DNA of 64,000 nucleotides from Channallabes apus. Taxonomy: Eukaryota; Chordata; Actinopteri; Siluriformes; Clariidae. The stretch is taken from NCBI GenBank assembly GCA_030522415.1, contig CM060124.1, positions 29,608,954 to 29,672,953 of the forward strand. Reading direction: 5' to 3'. Position numbers and translations under genes: made by a program. The notes beneath the pieces are model-generated. The model was not told where the DNA came from. It worked only from the letters and a program-made list of their open reading frames with translations, and ran no database searches. Positions within the stretch are counted from its first letter, which is position 1. Every line of letters begins with the position of its first letter. Of the stretch, positions 12,201-23,750 are shown in pieces.

Positions 12201-15200
12201 TGTACCTGTTGACTACGTAGTGTAGAAACTGTACCTGTAGACTATGTAGTGTAGAAACTGTACCTGTAGACTATGTAGTGTAGAAACTGTACATATAGAC
12301 TATGTAGTGTAGAAACTGTACATATAGACTATGTAGTGTAGAAACTGTACATATAGACTATGTAGTATAGAAACTGTACCTGTTGACTACGTAGTGTAGA
12401 AACTGTACCTATAGACTATGTAGTGTAGAAACTGTACCTGTAGACTATGTAGTGTAGAAACTGTACCTGTTGACTACGTAGTGTAGAAACTGTACCTGTA
12501 GACTATGTAGTGTAGAAACTGTACCTGTAGACTATGTAGTGTAGAAACTGTACATATAGACTATGTAGTGTAGAAACTGTACATATAGACTATGTAGTGT
12601 AGAAACTGTACCTGTTGACTACGTAGTGTAGAAACTGTACCTGTAGACTATGTAGTGTAGAAACTGTACCTGTTGACGACGTAGTGTAGAAACTGTACCT
12701 GTAGACTATGTAGTGTAGAAACTGTACCCATAGACTATGTAGTGTAGAAACTGTACCTATAGACTATGTAGTGTAGAAACTGTACCTATAGACTATGTAG
12801 TGTAGAAACTGTACCTGTAGACTATGTAGTGTAGAAACTGTACCTGTTGACTACGTAGTGTAGAAACTGTACCTGTAGACTATGTAGTGTAGAAACTGTA
12901 CCTGTAGACTATGTAGTGTAGAAACTGTACATATAGACTATGTAGTGTAGAAACTGTACATATAGACTATGTAGTGTAGAAACTGTACCTGTTGACTACG
13001 TAGTGTAGAAACTGTACCTGTTGACCACGTAGTGTAGAAACTGTACCTGTAGACTATGTAGTGTAGAAACTGTACATATAGACTATGTAGTGTAGAAACT
13101 GTACATATAGACTATGTAGTGTAGAAACTGTACATATAGACTATGTAGTGTAGAAACTGTACCTATAGACTATGTAGTGTAGAAACTGTACCTGTAGACT
13201 ATGTAGTGTAGAAACTGTACCTATAGACTATGTAGTGTAGAAACTGTACCTATAGACTATGTAGTGTAGAAACTGTACATATAGACTATGTAGTGTAGAA
13301 ACTGTACCTATAGACTATGTAGTGTAGAAACTGTACCTATAGACTATGTAGTGTAGAAACTGTACCTGTAGACTATGTAGTGTAGAAACTGTACATATAG
13401 ACTATGTAGTGTAGAAACTGTACATATAGACTATGTAGTGTAGAAACTGTACATATAGACTATGTAGTGTAGAAACTGTACCTGTAGACTATGTAGTGTA
13501 GAAACTGTACCTGTAGACTATGTAGTGTAGAAACTGTACATATAGACTATGTAGTGTAGAAACTGTACCTGTAGACTATGTAGTGTAGAAACTGTACCTG
13601 TAGACTATGTAGTGTAGAAACTGTACATATAGACTATGTAGTGTAGAAACTGTACCTGTAGACTATGTAGTGTAGAAACTGTACCTGTAGACTATGTAGT
13701 GTAGAAACTGTACATATAGACTATGTAGTGTAGAAACTGTACATATAGACTATGTAGTGTAGAAACTGTACCTATAGACTATGTAGTGTAGAAACTGTAC
13801 CTGTAGACTATGTAGTGTAGAAACTGTACATATAGACTATGTAGTGTAGAAACTGTACATATAGACTATGTAGTGTAGAAACTGTACATATAGACTATGT
13901 AGTGTAGAAACTGTACCTGTAGACTATGTAGTGTAGAAACTGTACATATAGACTATGTAGTGTAGAAACTGTACATATAGACTATGTAGTGTAGAAACTG
14001 TACCTGTAGACTATGTAGTGTAGAAACTGTACCTGTAGACTATGTAGTGTAGAAACTGTACATATAGACTATGTAGTGTAGAAACTGTACCTGTAGACTA
14101 TGTAGTGTAGAAACTGTACATATAGACTATGTAGTGTAGAAACTGTACCTGTAGACTATGTAGTGTAGAAACTGTACCTGTAGACTATGTAGTGTAGAAA
14201 CTGTACCTGTAGACTATGTAGTGTAGAAACTGTACCTATAGACTATGTAGTGTAGAAACTGTACATATAGACTATGTAGTGTAGAAACTGTACATATAGA
14301 CTATGTAGTGTAGAAACTGTACCTGTAGACTATGTAGTGTAGAAACTGTACCTGTAGACTATGTAGTGTAGAAACTGTACATATAGACTATGTAGTGTAG
14401 AAACTGTACCTGTAGACTATGTAGTGTAGAAACTGTACCTGTTGACTATGTAGTGTAGAAACTGTACCTGTAGACTATGTAGTGTAGAAACTGTACCTAT
14501 AGACTATGTAGTGTAGAAACTGTACCTGTTGACTATGTAGTGTAGAAACTGTACCTGTAGACTATGTAGTGTAGAAACTGTACCTGTAGACTATGTAGTG
14601 TAGAAACTGTACCTGTAGACTATGTAGTGTAGAAACTGTACATATAGACTATGTAGTGTAGAAACTGTACCTGTAGACTATGTAGTGTAGAAACTGTACA
14701 TATAGACTATGTAGTGTAGAAACTGTACATATAGACTATGTAGTGTAGAAACTGTACCTGTAGACTATGTAGTGTAGAAACTGTACCTATAGACTATGTA
14801 GTGTAGAAACTGTACCTATAGACTATGTAGTGTAGAAACTGTACATATAGACTATGTAGTGTAGAAACTGTACATATAGACTATGTAGTGTAGAAACTGT
14901 ACCTGTTGACTACGTAGTGTAGAAACTGTACCTGTTGACTACGTAGTGTAGAAACTGTACCTGTAGACTATGTAGTGTAGAAACTGTACCTGTTGACTAC
15001 GTAGTGTAGAAACTGTACCTGTAGACTATGTAGTGTAGAAACTGTACCTATAGACTATGTAGTGTAGAAACTGTACCTGTAGACTATGTAGTGTAGAAAC
15101 TGTACCTATAGACTATGTAGTGTAGAAACTGTACCTGTTGACTATGTAGTGTAGAAACTGTACCTGTTGACTATGTAGTGTAGAAACTGTACCTGTAGAC

Positions 15201-15240
15201 TATGTAGTGTAGAAACTGTACCTGTAGACTATGTAGTGTA
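6180..15240 (+). repeat. 29-bp minisatellite, about 305 units
   Basis: Each unit is a constant 17-bp part, TAGTGTAGAAACTGTAC, followed by a variable 12-bp part, most often CTGTAGACTATG, CTATAGACTATG, ATATAGACTATG or CTGTTGACTACG. Length is almost invariant at 29 bp, and even across the SINE insertion the register is kept. Rare variants mark higher-order duplication: the CCATAG variant recurs with ACCC at 7414, 8777, 10696, 11740 and 12726. Those intervals are 47, 59 (after removing the 208-bp SINE), 36 and 34 units. All frames have stops, so the array does not encode a protein. Unit identity is high, which implies recent or ongoing homogenisation. Confidence 0.97.
9621..9828 (-). mobile_element. 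tRNA-derived SINE inserted in the minisatellite
   Basis: Read on the - strand it has a tRNA-like head with an A box TAGCTCAGTGG (9805-9815) and a B box GGTTCAAACCC (9761-9771). A body with GTAAGTCGCTCTGG follows, then a short AAATGT-type tail at the left end. The insertion is 208 bp and interrupts one 29-bp unit at TATA, leaving a short TATA-like duplication. A related, shorter copy lies at 18,080-18,244. The head is part of a retroposon, not a functional tRNA gene. Confidence 0.85.
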
Positions 15241-15311
15241 CAGTCTTCAATGGTACAATGTACAACTTTTCACCACTTTTTTAAAAATCTCTTTCTATCT
15301 CTTTCTTTTTA
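15241..15311. other. Short spacer between minisatellite and Tc1 element
   Basis: Unique T-rich sequence ending in the TA dinucleotide (15,310-15,311) into which the Tc1-like element inserted. Confidence 0.7.
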
Positions 15312-15524
15312 CGAACTGGATTCCAAAAAAGTTGGGACACTAAACAAATTGTGAATAAAAACTGAATGCAATGATGTGGAGATGGCAAATGTCAATATTT
15401 TATTCAGAATAGAACATAGATGACAGATCAAAAGTTTAATCCGAGAAAATGTATCATTTTAAAGGAAAAATATGTTGATTCCAAATTTCACGGTGTCAAC
15501 AAATCCCAAAAAAGTTGGGACAAG
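15312..15524 (+). repeat. Left terminal inverted repeat of Tc1-like element
   Basis: 213 bp from the TA target to the inner GTTGGGACAAG motif. Outer direct repeat at about 15,323-15,345, inner direct repeat at about 15,503-15,524. These direct repeats are the expected transposase binding sites by analogy with other IR/DR Tc1 elements. Confidence 0.88.
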
Positions 15525-15662
15525 TAGCAATAAGAGGCTGGAAAAAGTAAATTTGAGCATAACGAAGAGCTGGAAGACCAATTAACAGTAATTAGGTTAA
15601 TTGGCAACATGATTGGGTATAAAAAGAGCTTCTCAGAGTGGCAGTGTCTCTCAGAAGCCAAG

Positions 15663-16685
15663 ATGGGTAGAGGATCACCAATTCCCACAATGTTGCGCAG
15701 AAAGATAGTGGAGCAATATCAGAAAGGTGTTACCCAGCGAAAAATTGCAAAGACTTTGCAGTTATCATCATCAACTGTGCATAATATCATCCGAAGATTA
15801 AGAGAATCTGGAACAATCTCTGTGCGTAAGGGTCAAGGGCGTAAAACCATACTGGATGCCCGTGATCTCCGGGCCCTTAAACGACACTGCACCACAAACA
15901 GGAATGCTACTGTAAAGGAAATCACAGAATGGGCTCAGGAATACTTCCAGAAACCATCGTCAGTGAACACAATCCACCGTGCCATCCGCCGTCGCCAGCT
16001 GAAACTCTACAGTGCAAAGAAGAAGCCATTTCTAAGCAAGATCCACAAGCACAGGCGTTTTCATTGGGCCAGGGATCATTTAAAATGGAGTGTGGCAAAA
16101 TGGAAGACTGTTCTGTGGTCAGACGAGTCACGATTCGAAGTTCTTGTTGGAAATGTGGGACGCCGTGTCATCCGGACCAAAGAGGACAAGGACAACCCAA
16201 GTTGTTATCAACGCTCAGTTCAGAAGCCTGCATCTCTGATGGTATGGGGTTGCATGAGTGCGTGTGGCATGGGCAGCTTGCATGTCTGGAAAGGCACCAT
16301 CAATGCAGAAAAATATATTCAGGTTCTAGAACAACATAAGCTCCCATCCAGACGTCATCACTTTCAGGGAAGACCCTGCATTTTTCAACAAGATAATGCC
16401 AGACCACATTCTGCATCAATCACAACATCATGGCTGCGTAGGAGAAGGATCCGGGTACTGAAATGGCCAGTCTGCAGTCCAGATCTTTCCCCTATAGAGA
16501 ACATTTGGCGCATCATAAAGAGGAAGGTGCGACAAAGAAGGCCCGAGACGATTGAACAGTTAGAGGCCTGTATTAGACAAGAATGGGAGAGCATTCCTAT
16601 TTCTAAACTTGAGAAACTGGTCTCCTCAGTCCCCAGACGTCTGTTGAGTGTTGTAAGAAGAAGGGGAGATGCCACACAGTGGTGA
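15663..16685 (+). CDS. Tc1-family transposase, intact
   Basis: Encodes a 340-residue cut-and-paste transposase if translation begins at the ATG at 15,663 (MGRGSPIP). An in-frame ATG 54 nt upstream would give 358 residues, but the downstream start matches the usual length and N-terminus of Tc1 transposases. The N-terminal half has paired helix-turn-helix DNA-binding regions (QRKIAKTLQLSSSTVHNIIRR, followed by a GRKT linker and a second basic HTH). The catalytic DD34E triad is complete: D154 in WSDESRF, D244 in QQDNARPH and E279 in SPIENIW, with exactly 34 residues between the last two. No stop or frameshift. It lies between matching inverted repeats, so it probably mobilises this element and related non-autonomous copies. 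Confidence 0.93.
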   Translation: MGRGSPIPTMLRRKIVEQYQKGVTQRKIAKTLQLSSSTVHNIIRRLRESGTISVRKGQGRKTILDARDLRALKRHCTTNRNATVKEITEWAQEYFQKPSSVNTIHRAIRRRQLKLYSAKKKPFLSKIHKHRRFHWARDHLKWSVAKWKTVLWSDESRFEVLVGNVGRRVIRTKEDKDNPSCYQRSVQKPASLMVWGCMSACGMGSLHVWKGTINAEKYIQVLEQHKLPSRRHHFQGRPCIFQQDNARPHSASITTSWLRRRRIRVLKWPVCSPDLSPIENIWRIIKRKVRQRRPETIEQLEACIRQEWESIPISKLEKLVSSVPRRLLSVVRRRGDATQW

Positions 16686-16692
16686 AAATGGC

Positions 16693-16905
16693 CTTGTCCC
16701 AACTTTTTTGGGATTTGTTGACACCATGACATTTTGCTTCACCATATTTTTCCCTTAAAATGATACATTTTCTCAGTTTAAACTTTTGTTCCGTGATTTA
16801 TGTTCTATTCTGAATAAAATATTGACATTTGCCATCTCCACATCATTGCATTCAGTTTTTATTCACAATTTGTTTAGTGTCCCAACTTTTTTGGAATCCG
16901 GTTTG
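16693..16905 (-). repeat. Right terminal inverted repeat of Tc1-like element
   Basis: Inverted partner of the left repeat, ending at GTTTG before the TA target. Most of the 15 mismatches between the two repeats are in the inner half; apart from two outermost differences, roughly the outer 110 bp match. Confidence 0.88.
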
Positions 16906-16907
16906 TA

Positions 16908-17210
16908 TTTTGAACAGCTCCCAGACTCCCAGGCGTTCGGTTCGGTTCTTTCGCTCGTATGCCGGAAATGCCTTATATGGTGTTGTGCTGTTATAGGAAA
17001 ATAATCAGCGGCATTAACGTGTGAAGCAGAGTTTCCTTTAATGCACAGGAGTTATTATTTTCCACATTTTCAAATCATAATCATAATGACAGCAATTCGC
17101 CAACAATTCCAACTTCTTTATCCGTTTATAGTCACATTTACGAACATTGAAAATAACTTGTTGTTATTTACAGTATAGCAGATACAAACAGATTCTTTTT
17201 CCTTTTTGTA

Positions 17211-17242
<32 letters not shown>

Positions 17243-18046
17243 ATTCTTTCTTCTTATCTGAGTCTCATTTTCTCTTTTCTTTACCCTTTTTATTTTCTAT
17301 CCCTTTCTCTTACTTTTATTTGTGATTATTTAATATTTTCTCTCTTTTCTGTCATTATTTCGTCTTCCTTCTCATTTATTTTCTTCTTCTTCTTTAGGTT
17401 TTCTCCATGTGCTGCTCCCACACGCTTCCTTTTCTTTCTTCTCTTTTCTTGGACCTGTTTCTCTCTCTCTCCCTTCTTGTGTCTCACCGTTCCTTTGTTT
17501 TCCTGTGCCTCCCTTTTTCTCCCTCCTTCCTCTCTCCATCCTCTCCTCCTGTGTTGTTGACAGATTAACGTGATCAGCGTCGGTCAGTTCAGCTAGATCA
17601 GACGGTGGCCTATAGATGGCGTTGTCTACCTGAGCAGCAGTGATGCACGGCTCCAGAACATCTGTATGCAGTGCTGTGAAAAAGTATGTACTCCCTTCAT
17701 GATTTCTTCACACTATTTATTTTTGTGTGCAAATTTGTTACTTTTCAGACCTTCAAACCAAACGACGTCCTGAGTAAACACAAGAAAAAGTAATGGCACC
17801 CCCTAGCCTCACGTTAGTAAGTGATTGTGTCACATTTTATTAAAACTGTCACAGCTACAGCTGGAGGGCTGAAGATTAACAAGAGACAAGTGGCTGAGAT
17901 TGAAAATACAGATATGTAAATTAATATCATGGAGGAAAAAAGTCTCACAGTAAGAGTTAACTCCTCCCATGAATCCACATGACCTGACGATTGTGTAGGA
18001 TCGATTTGTATTGAAAGCAATGACAAACGAAATGAATGACATGTGA
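16908..18046. other. Non-coding stretch with TC tract and a repeat fragment
   Basis: Starts with a copy (16,944-17,017) of a 74-bp sequence that recurs at 18,676-18,749. A T/C-rich region with (TC)n follows at about 17,212-17,550. From about 17,670 there is sequence like the end of a decayed transposon (GTGAAAAAGTATGTACTCCC). No exon recognised. Confidence 0.5.
16944..17017 (+). repeat. 74-bp dispersed repeat, copy 1
   Basis: GGTTCTTTCGCTCGTATGCC up to GCATTAA; matches 18,676-18,749 with a handful of substitutions. Probably a fragment of a larger dispersed family. Confidence 0.7.
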
Positions 18047-18600
18047 ACCACAGTGGTACCCTGGATTACGACTTTAATCTCAGGGAGTCAGGAGAAGCTC
18101 AGTGGTTAAGGGGTTGGACTACAGTTCGGAACCTCGTCCCTTCAGCAAGGCTCTTAACCCACAACTGCTCAGATGCATAATGAGATAAAAATGTAAGTCG
18201 CTCTGGATCAGGAGGTCTGCAAAATACCGTAATGTAAATGTGAGTTTAATCCATTCCGGAGGCGAGTTCTTAAGGTGAAATGTTGTATTGCGAAACGCAT
18301 TGTTCCATAGGAAATAATGTAAAAGCAGATAATCCGCTCCAGACACACAAAAATATTACCAATATTACCGATTTCCAACACTATAATCATATTTTTGCGT
18401 ATAAAAACAATCAAAAAATTTGGAAAATACACATAAAGGAGGTAAAATATGAAATAAAAAGACATTAAACTTCATTTAACCTTAATTTATGACTCCTCTC
18501 GGCACCGGCTGCTTTAAAAACCGAACTGAAAGCGGCTCCGTTTTCTTCTTGCTACCGTCCTTGCTAACATTCTTGGGACACGCGGTGCTGCGTCTTCATT
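18047..18600 (+). repeat. Old dispersed repeat interrupted by a SINE
   Basis: Begins near GTGGTACCCTGGATTACGAC and resumes after the SINE with GGCGAGTTCTTAAGGTG and ATTGCGAAACGC. This resembles a fish dispersed element I recall that starts with a GTACC-GG-TACGA type end, but I cannot confirm the family. Short open frames inside are without motifs. Confidence 0.45.
18080..18244 (+). mobile_element. tRNA-derived SINE, partly deleted
   Basis: Same family as the SINE at 9,621-9,828. It has the A-box-like AGCTCAGTGGTTAAGG and the body segment TGTAAGTCGCTCTGGAT, but the B-box region is missing. It is flanked by TTTAATC on both sides (18,073-18,079 and 18,245-18,251), a perfect 7-bp target duplication, which fixes its limits and shows it inserted into an older repeat. 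Confidence 0.82.
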
Positions 18601-19260
18601 AAATCTTATACAAAATGCAAAAGACCCACGGAAAAACATGTAAATTCACTTTCAGTTGGCTTTCGATTTGGGCTGGGTTCTTTCGCTCGTACGCCGAAAA
18701 TGCTTCATATGGTGTTGTGCTGTTACGGGAAAATAATCAGTGGCATTAAAAGGGTCACATGATCCTGAACATTCTAGTAAAAGTTCCAGGAAGACATTTC
18801 TGACGTTTCTGAATGTCTCAGGCCTCACGAAACTCACGGTGAAAAATCTGACTGTAAAGAGCGCGACAGACTCCACGTGTGACATTTCCGAGACATTTGC
18901 TTCCTAAAGATCTTGACATTTCCATGCGCTTTCCAGTAATAAGCTGCGCGGTGTATAACCGTGTTAAACCGCTTCTAGTCTGGAGCCTTTTCTCAGAGCG
19001 CGCTATCGATCAGGAGAGACGGATCAGCGGCGGAACGCAGACGGAAAATTATTTAGCGTCAACCTTCATATGCGCTGCAGTGTATGTATTAAACGACGTT
19101 CAATAATACGCCAACCATTCCAGGAGGTTTGCTGATATTTACTTATAAAAAAGTAATGTGTGACTGATAAATTTGACTTTGAAAGTAAGAAGCAATGATT
19201 TACTCTAACATTCAACATTTTAACATGAATCAAGCAGTAGTTACGGGATTCATTTAGTTT
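18601..19260. other. Non-coding stretch with second 74-bp repeat copy
   Basis: Contains the 74-bp repeat copy 2 (18,676-18,749). The remainder is unique. The short open frames have no recognisable domain. Confidence 0.45.
18676..18749 (+). repeat. 74-bp dispersed repeat, copy 2
   Basis: Same orientation as the copy at 16,944-17,017, with changes such as TATGCC to TACGCC. The spacing of about 1.7 kb is not explained by a simple tandem duplication. Confidence 0.7.
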
Positions 19261-20065
19261 CACTATTTTCATTTATTTAATTATTTGTAAAAAAAAAAAA
19301 AAGATTGATTTTTGTTAAATGACTCTTTTTAAAACACAAATTCTTTATTGTCACATGATTAATTGACTTACACATGATTCCTTTATTTCCCACATGAGAT
19401 TAATTTTTGTAATAAGGTGATTCTTATAAAGATGATTCATTTACTTTCTTTAAAAAGTATTTAAACTATTTTCATCTGACTCTTTTTAAAACAAATTATT
19501 TATTGTTACTCTTTTATATAAAGCAAACAATTAATAAATTTTTTTAATGATTTCACATGATTCATTTTTTTCATATGGTTCTTTTTTTTATATAATATGA
19601 TTCCATTAAACTTGATTCGTTTACTTTCACATGATTCTTTTCTTGTTTGAATGTAATTCTTTTTTCTTTTTTTTAACAGTATGGTTCTTTTAATGATGAT
19701 TCAATTACTTTCAAATAATTCCTTAATGTTCCACATGAGATATTTTTTTAATAATGTGATTCTTTTAAACATTCATACATTTGCGTTCTCAGATTAGAAG
19801 TTTTATAAAAAATAAATATTTTCACATTTTATTTATTTCAACAGGATTCATAATTTTTTACATGATTTGTTTATTTTCATATCTGATTCTTTTTAAAAAC
19901 ATGAATAAATGAATTTCAAACATGATGTAAAAATGCCCAGTTTATTTATTTTTAAATGATTATTTTCAAATGTAATTTTTTTTAAATATAAATTTTTAAA
20001 TAGGTGATTAATTTATTTTTTAATGATTAATTTATAACTCCATGTGATTCTTTTAAACATGATTC
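19261..20065 (+). repeat. AT-rich degenerate CATGATTC satellite
   Basis: Repeated variants of CACATGATTC followed by T-rich tracts and TTTAAA occur every 20-60 bp (for example near 19,373, 19,556, 19,628, 19,696 and 20,054). The same motif recurs at 22,880-23,720. Units are too diverged to give a fixed period by eye. No coding potential. Confidence 0.55.
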
Positions 20066-20465
20066 CCGGGTGATGCTGTAACCTCTCGCAGCCGGAGGTC
20101 TAGAGAGAGCCGATTGGCCGAGCTCTCTCAGAGGGGCGGCATGAGAGGTACTTCGTGCTCACACATTAGTCACGGCTCTACAGCCAATCAGGGGTGTCTG
20201 TGAGCTCACGCAAGCGGAAGGAGCGGATAGCGCTGTCCTCCAAGTGTGTTACTCCGCCTTCAACGGTGCGTGAGCGAGCAGTTTCGAAAAGATGCGGTTG
20301 GCTGGCATCAGGTGGTTTGGAGGAAACTAATGATAGTCTTCGGCCCTCCCGGCTGAGTGGTAGTAGTAGCCTTAATGTGGAGCCCCCTAGTGACGGGGAG
20401 GAATTGGACACGACTAAATTAGCGAGAAAATCGTGGGAAACAGCCCCCCTCCCCCCCCCCCAAAA
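20066..20465 (+). repeat. GC-normal block, possible dispersed repeat, ending in C/A run
   Basis: A compositionally distinct 400-bp block in AT-rich surroundings that ends GTGACGGGGAGGAATTGG, then a C-run and A-run. The 135-codon open frame from 20,194 shows no domain. The homopolymer tail and abrupt edges suggest an inserted element, but I cannot name it. Confidence 0.35.
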
Positions 20466-21464
20466 AAACATTATTTACTTATTCGTTTGTATTATTATTT
20501 ATTTATTTCTATTTAGCTTTTGCAGTAAAGTCTTTTTTTACATTCTTTTGAAGTTTATTTGTTTATGCAATTGGTTTGAGCAAGATTCTTTTATATATTA
20601 AATGTATATATTCATATATGAAAATGAACTTATAATTAAATTATCACACGGGATCGTTGAAGTTTTCATGTGATTATTCTTAGATGAGAGTTGAATGATT
20701 AATTTCCATTCACATATGAATTGTTTACAACGTTTCATAAATTTTTTATGTGTTTGTTCTTTAGACAGCTTTCATTAATGTCAGTATTGTTATTGAAGGT
20801 AAAAGCGATGCACATATCGGTGCTTTGATGTTTTTTATGAGAATGAGCTGTTTATTGGGTGATGGCACGGTTTGGTCATTGGGTAAGGACGAGACACAGT
20901 CGAGTCTTCCAATGAGAAAGAGAGAGAGAGAGAGAGGAACAATTCTTCTCCAAGAGCTGGAAACAAAGCCAATTAGTTGAGCTCCTTTTATCTCTCGCCG
21001 TGTGAGCGTGGCCGGCTGCGATAGAGCTGAAGGCGAGCGTATTTTTTGCTTTTGCTTTGATTTAATTCCGGTTGCACATCACTGCTGATTATTCTAGAAT
21101 GATGCATTGTTGCCAGCTTGGAGATATTTTTGGAGGGAAACAACTGCAAGATGATGAGTTGATGAAGAACAAATAAACAATAGAATTACAGAAATGTTTC
21201 TGTTTCTACTTCATTTTTTCCCATGATTTGTTTATATTCATACGATTCCTTCCATTTTATTATTCACATTGTTCGGTATCGCGTCCCCTCGCAAAGTTCG
21301 AACCGTTTCCTGTGGGAAGTTAACCCATGCAGAAGAGGTCAGCTTTCTCTGATTGATAGAGCGCCCCTAGTGGCAATGCTGAGACTGCCAGTCGTGCACG
21401 TGTCATGTTACGTAGGATCGCACGCATGGTCATTCACTTAATTATTATTATTTTTAAAAAAAAT
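20466..21464. other. Non-coding stretch, partly unique
   Basis: AT-rich start with CATGATTC-like motifs, a (GA)n tract at about 20,920-20,937, and a unique segment 20,940-21,150 that is free of obvious repeats. No exon recognised. Confidence 0.45.
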
Positions 21465-21660
21465 TATTGGTGGCATGGTGGCTTAGTGGTTAACACACCT
21501 TCCACCTCCAGGTCTTGGGTTCGATTCCTGCCTCGGGGACTGTGTGTGTGTCTGGAGTTTGAACGTTCTGCACATGTTTGGTGGGTTTCCTCCGGGTATT
21601 CTAATCCACAGTCCAAAGACATGCAGATTTAGAATAATTGGTGTTCAAAGGCAAAACATA
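21465..21660 (+). repeat. tRNA-like dispersed repeat, copy A
   Basis: GGTGGCATGGTGGCTTAGTG, then GGTTCGATTCC (a B-box match), TGGTGGGTTTCCTCCGGG and CAGTCCAAAGACATGCAGAT. This is a widespread fish dispersed repeat with an internal tRNA-like promoter. Copies B and C follow in this window. The open frames across it come from the repeat and are not genes. Confidence 0.7.
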
Positions 21661-21801
21661 TACTGTATACTTTGCATTTCTCTACGATCCAAACATCTAG
21701 CCCTTAATCTGTCTACAAGAAACAGTTTTGTTTCTTAAAGGAATTAGTTTGTAAAGTGCTTGTTATAGTATTAGCTTTAGTTAACTTATAGTATTAGCTT
21801 C

Positions 21802-22095
21802 GGGTGGCAGGGTGGTGTTATGGTTAGCAGTGTCGCCTTGCACCTCCAGGGTCCAGATTCGATTCCTAGCCAGACTCGATTCCCGTCTCTGTGTGCATGG
21901 AGTTTGCAGGTTCTCCCCATGCTTGGTGGTTTTCCTTTGGGTTCTCTGCTTTCTTCCCACAGTCCAAAGACATGCAGATTAGACTAATTGGCGTTCACAA
22001 ATTGCCTGTAGTGTGTAAATGTTGTACCACTGTTGTAAAAATGGGAGCAAATACAACGGTCACCATTGGACTACAGAAGTTCCTAGATGGATGAA
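21802..22095 (+). repeat. tRNA-like dispersed repeat, copy B
   Basis: GGGTGGCAGGGTGGTG, GATTCGATTCC and CAGTCCAAAGACATGCAGAT in the same order as copy A. It lies in the same orientation about 140 bp downstream. Confidence 0.7.
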
Positions 22096-22295
22096 TGGAA
22101 CAAATGATTCCTTTATTTTCAAACGTTTTTAATACATCAAATATTATGCAATGATATCAGGGCATAACACTTCGAAATGCATTTTCGCATATTATTCAAG
22201 TGTTATTATTCTATGTTTCTTTCTTTCTTTTTTTTATTAAAATAACTAGCAGTGCTAACACTAATACTTTTTTTTGCCCGAGGTTGTACTACTTG

Positions 22296-22328
<33 letters not shown>

Positions 22329-22335
22329 AGAGAGC

Positions 22336-22376
<41 letters not shown>

Positions 22377-22499
22377 GAAAAAACATTGCAGAGGTCTTCT
22401 ATAACAAATCACACTTTTTATAGCGGATAATCCAATGACAGCCAATTTGCCGAAGGGATATACTTTTTTATTTCATGTCTTCTTTATATATTTCTTGCT
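22096..22499. repeat. Non-coding stretch with compound GT/GA microsatellite
   Basis: (GT)n at about 22,297-22,326 passes directly into (GA)n at about 22,327-22,376. Open frames on both strands here are microsatellite translations. Confidence 0.8.
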
Positions 22500-22870
22500 C
22501 GCTCTTTTTAGAAGGCACTGGGTTTAAGAGCCAGGCTGAATGAAGCCGGAGATATTAACATGCCCTTCCAATCACCGAGGGCAGATTATGGCCACCAGAA
22601 CCGAAGGGCCTAATCATTAAAGTGCCACATTTCAGTACGTGGACAGGAGGAAAGGTGTGGTTTGGATTAGGGTGAGAAAGTGGGTTCTTCATCTTTCTGC
22701 CACTTCTTAAGTCTGTCGAGGTCATGAAAAATGTTCACGGATGATCTATGAAAGGAGCAGAATGCTGCTAACTCTGATCCCAATCCGAATCTAATTATAA
22801 GATTTTATTGGTGGCATTCCTCAGGGGGCGACTCTAGGGCCACTTAAGATTTCATGCAGCCCTTAAAAGA
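22500..22870. other. Unique GC-normal segment, candidate conserved non-coding DNA
   Basis: A repeat-poor block within AT-rich satellite, including CCAATCACCGAGGGCAGATT and CCTAATCATTAAAGTGCC. Its composition differs sharply from both neighbours. I cannot test conservation here, so this is only a candidate regulatory segment. Confidence 0.25.

Positions 22871-23750
<880 letters not shown>

Larger units (their letters stand above)
15312..16905 (+). mobile_element. Complete Tc1-like DNA transposon, 1,594 bp
   Basis: The element is flanked by a TA duplication (15,310-15,311 and 16,906-16,907) and has 213-bp terminal inverted repeats. Inside each inverted repeat are two direct repeats, an outer CCAAAAAAGTTGGGAC and an inner copy of the same motif, the IR/DR layout known from fish Tc1 elements. 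I count 15 mismatches between the two inverted repeats over 213 positions. The single gene is uninterrupted. All structural parts for autonomous mobility are present, although activity is not shown by sequence alone. Confidence 0.93.

Noticed and set aside
6180..15240. CRISPR-like array of short repeats
   Set aside because: The units are directly adjacent with no unique spacers, and the setting is vertebrate; it is a minisatellite.
20194..20601. 135-codon + strand open frame as a gene
   Set aside because: It covers a probable dispersed repeat and runs into C- and A-homopolymers and AT-rich DNA; no domain is visible.
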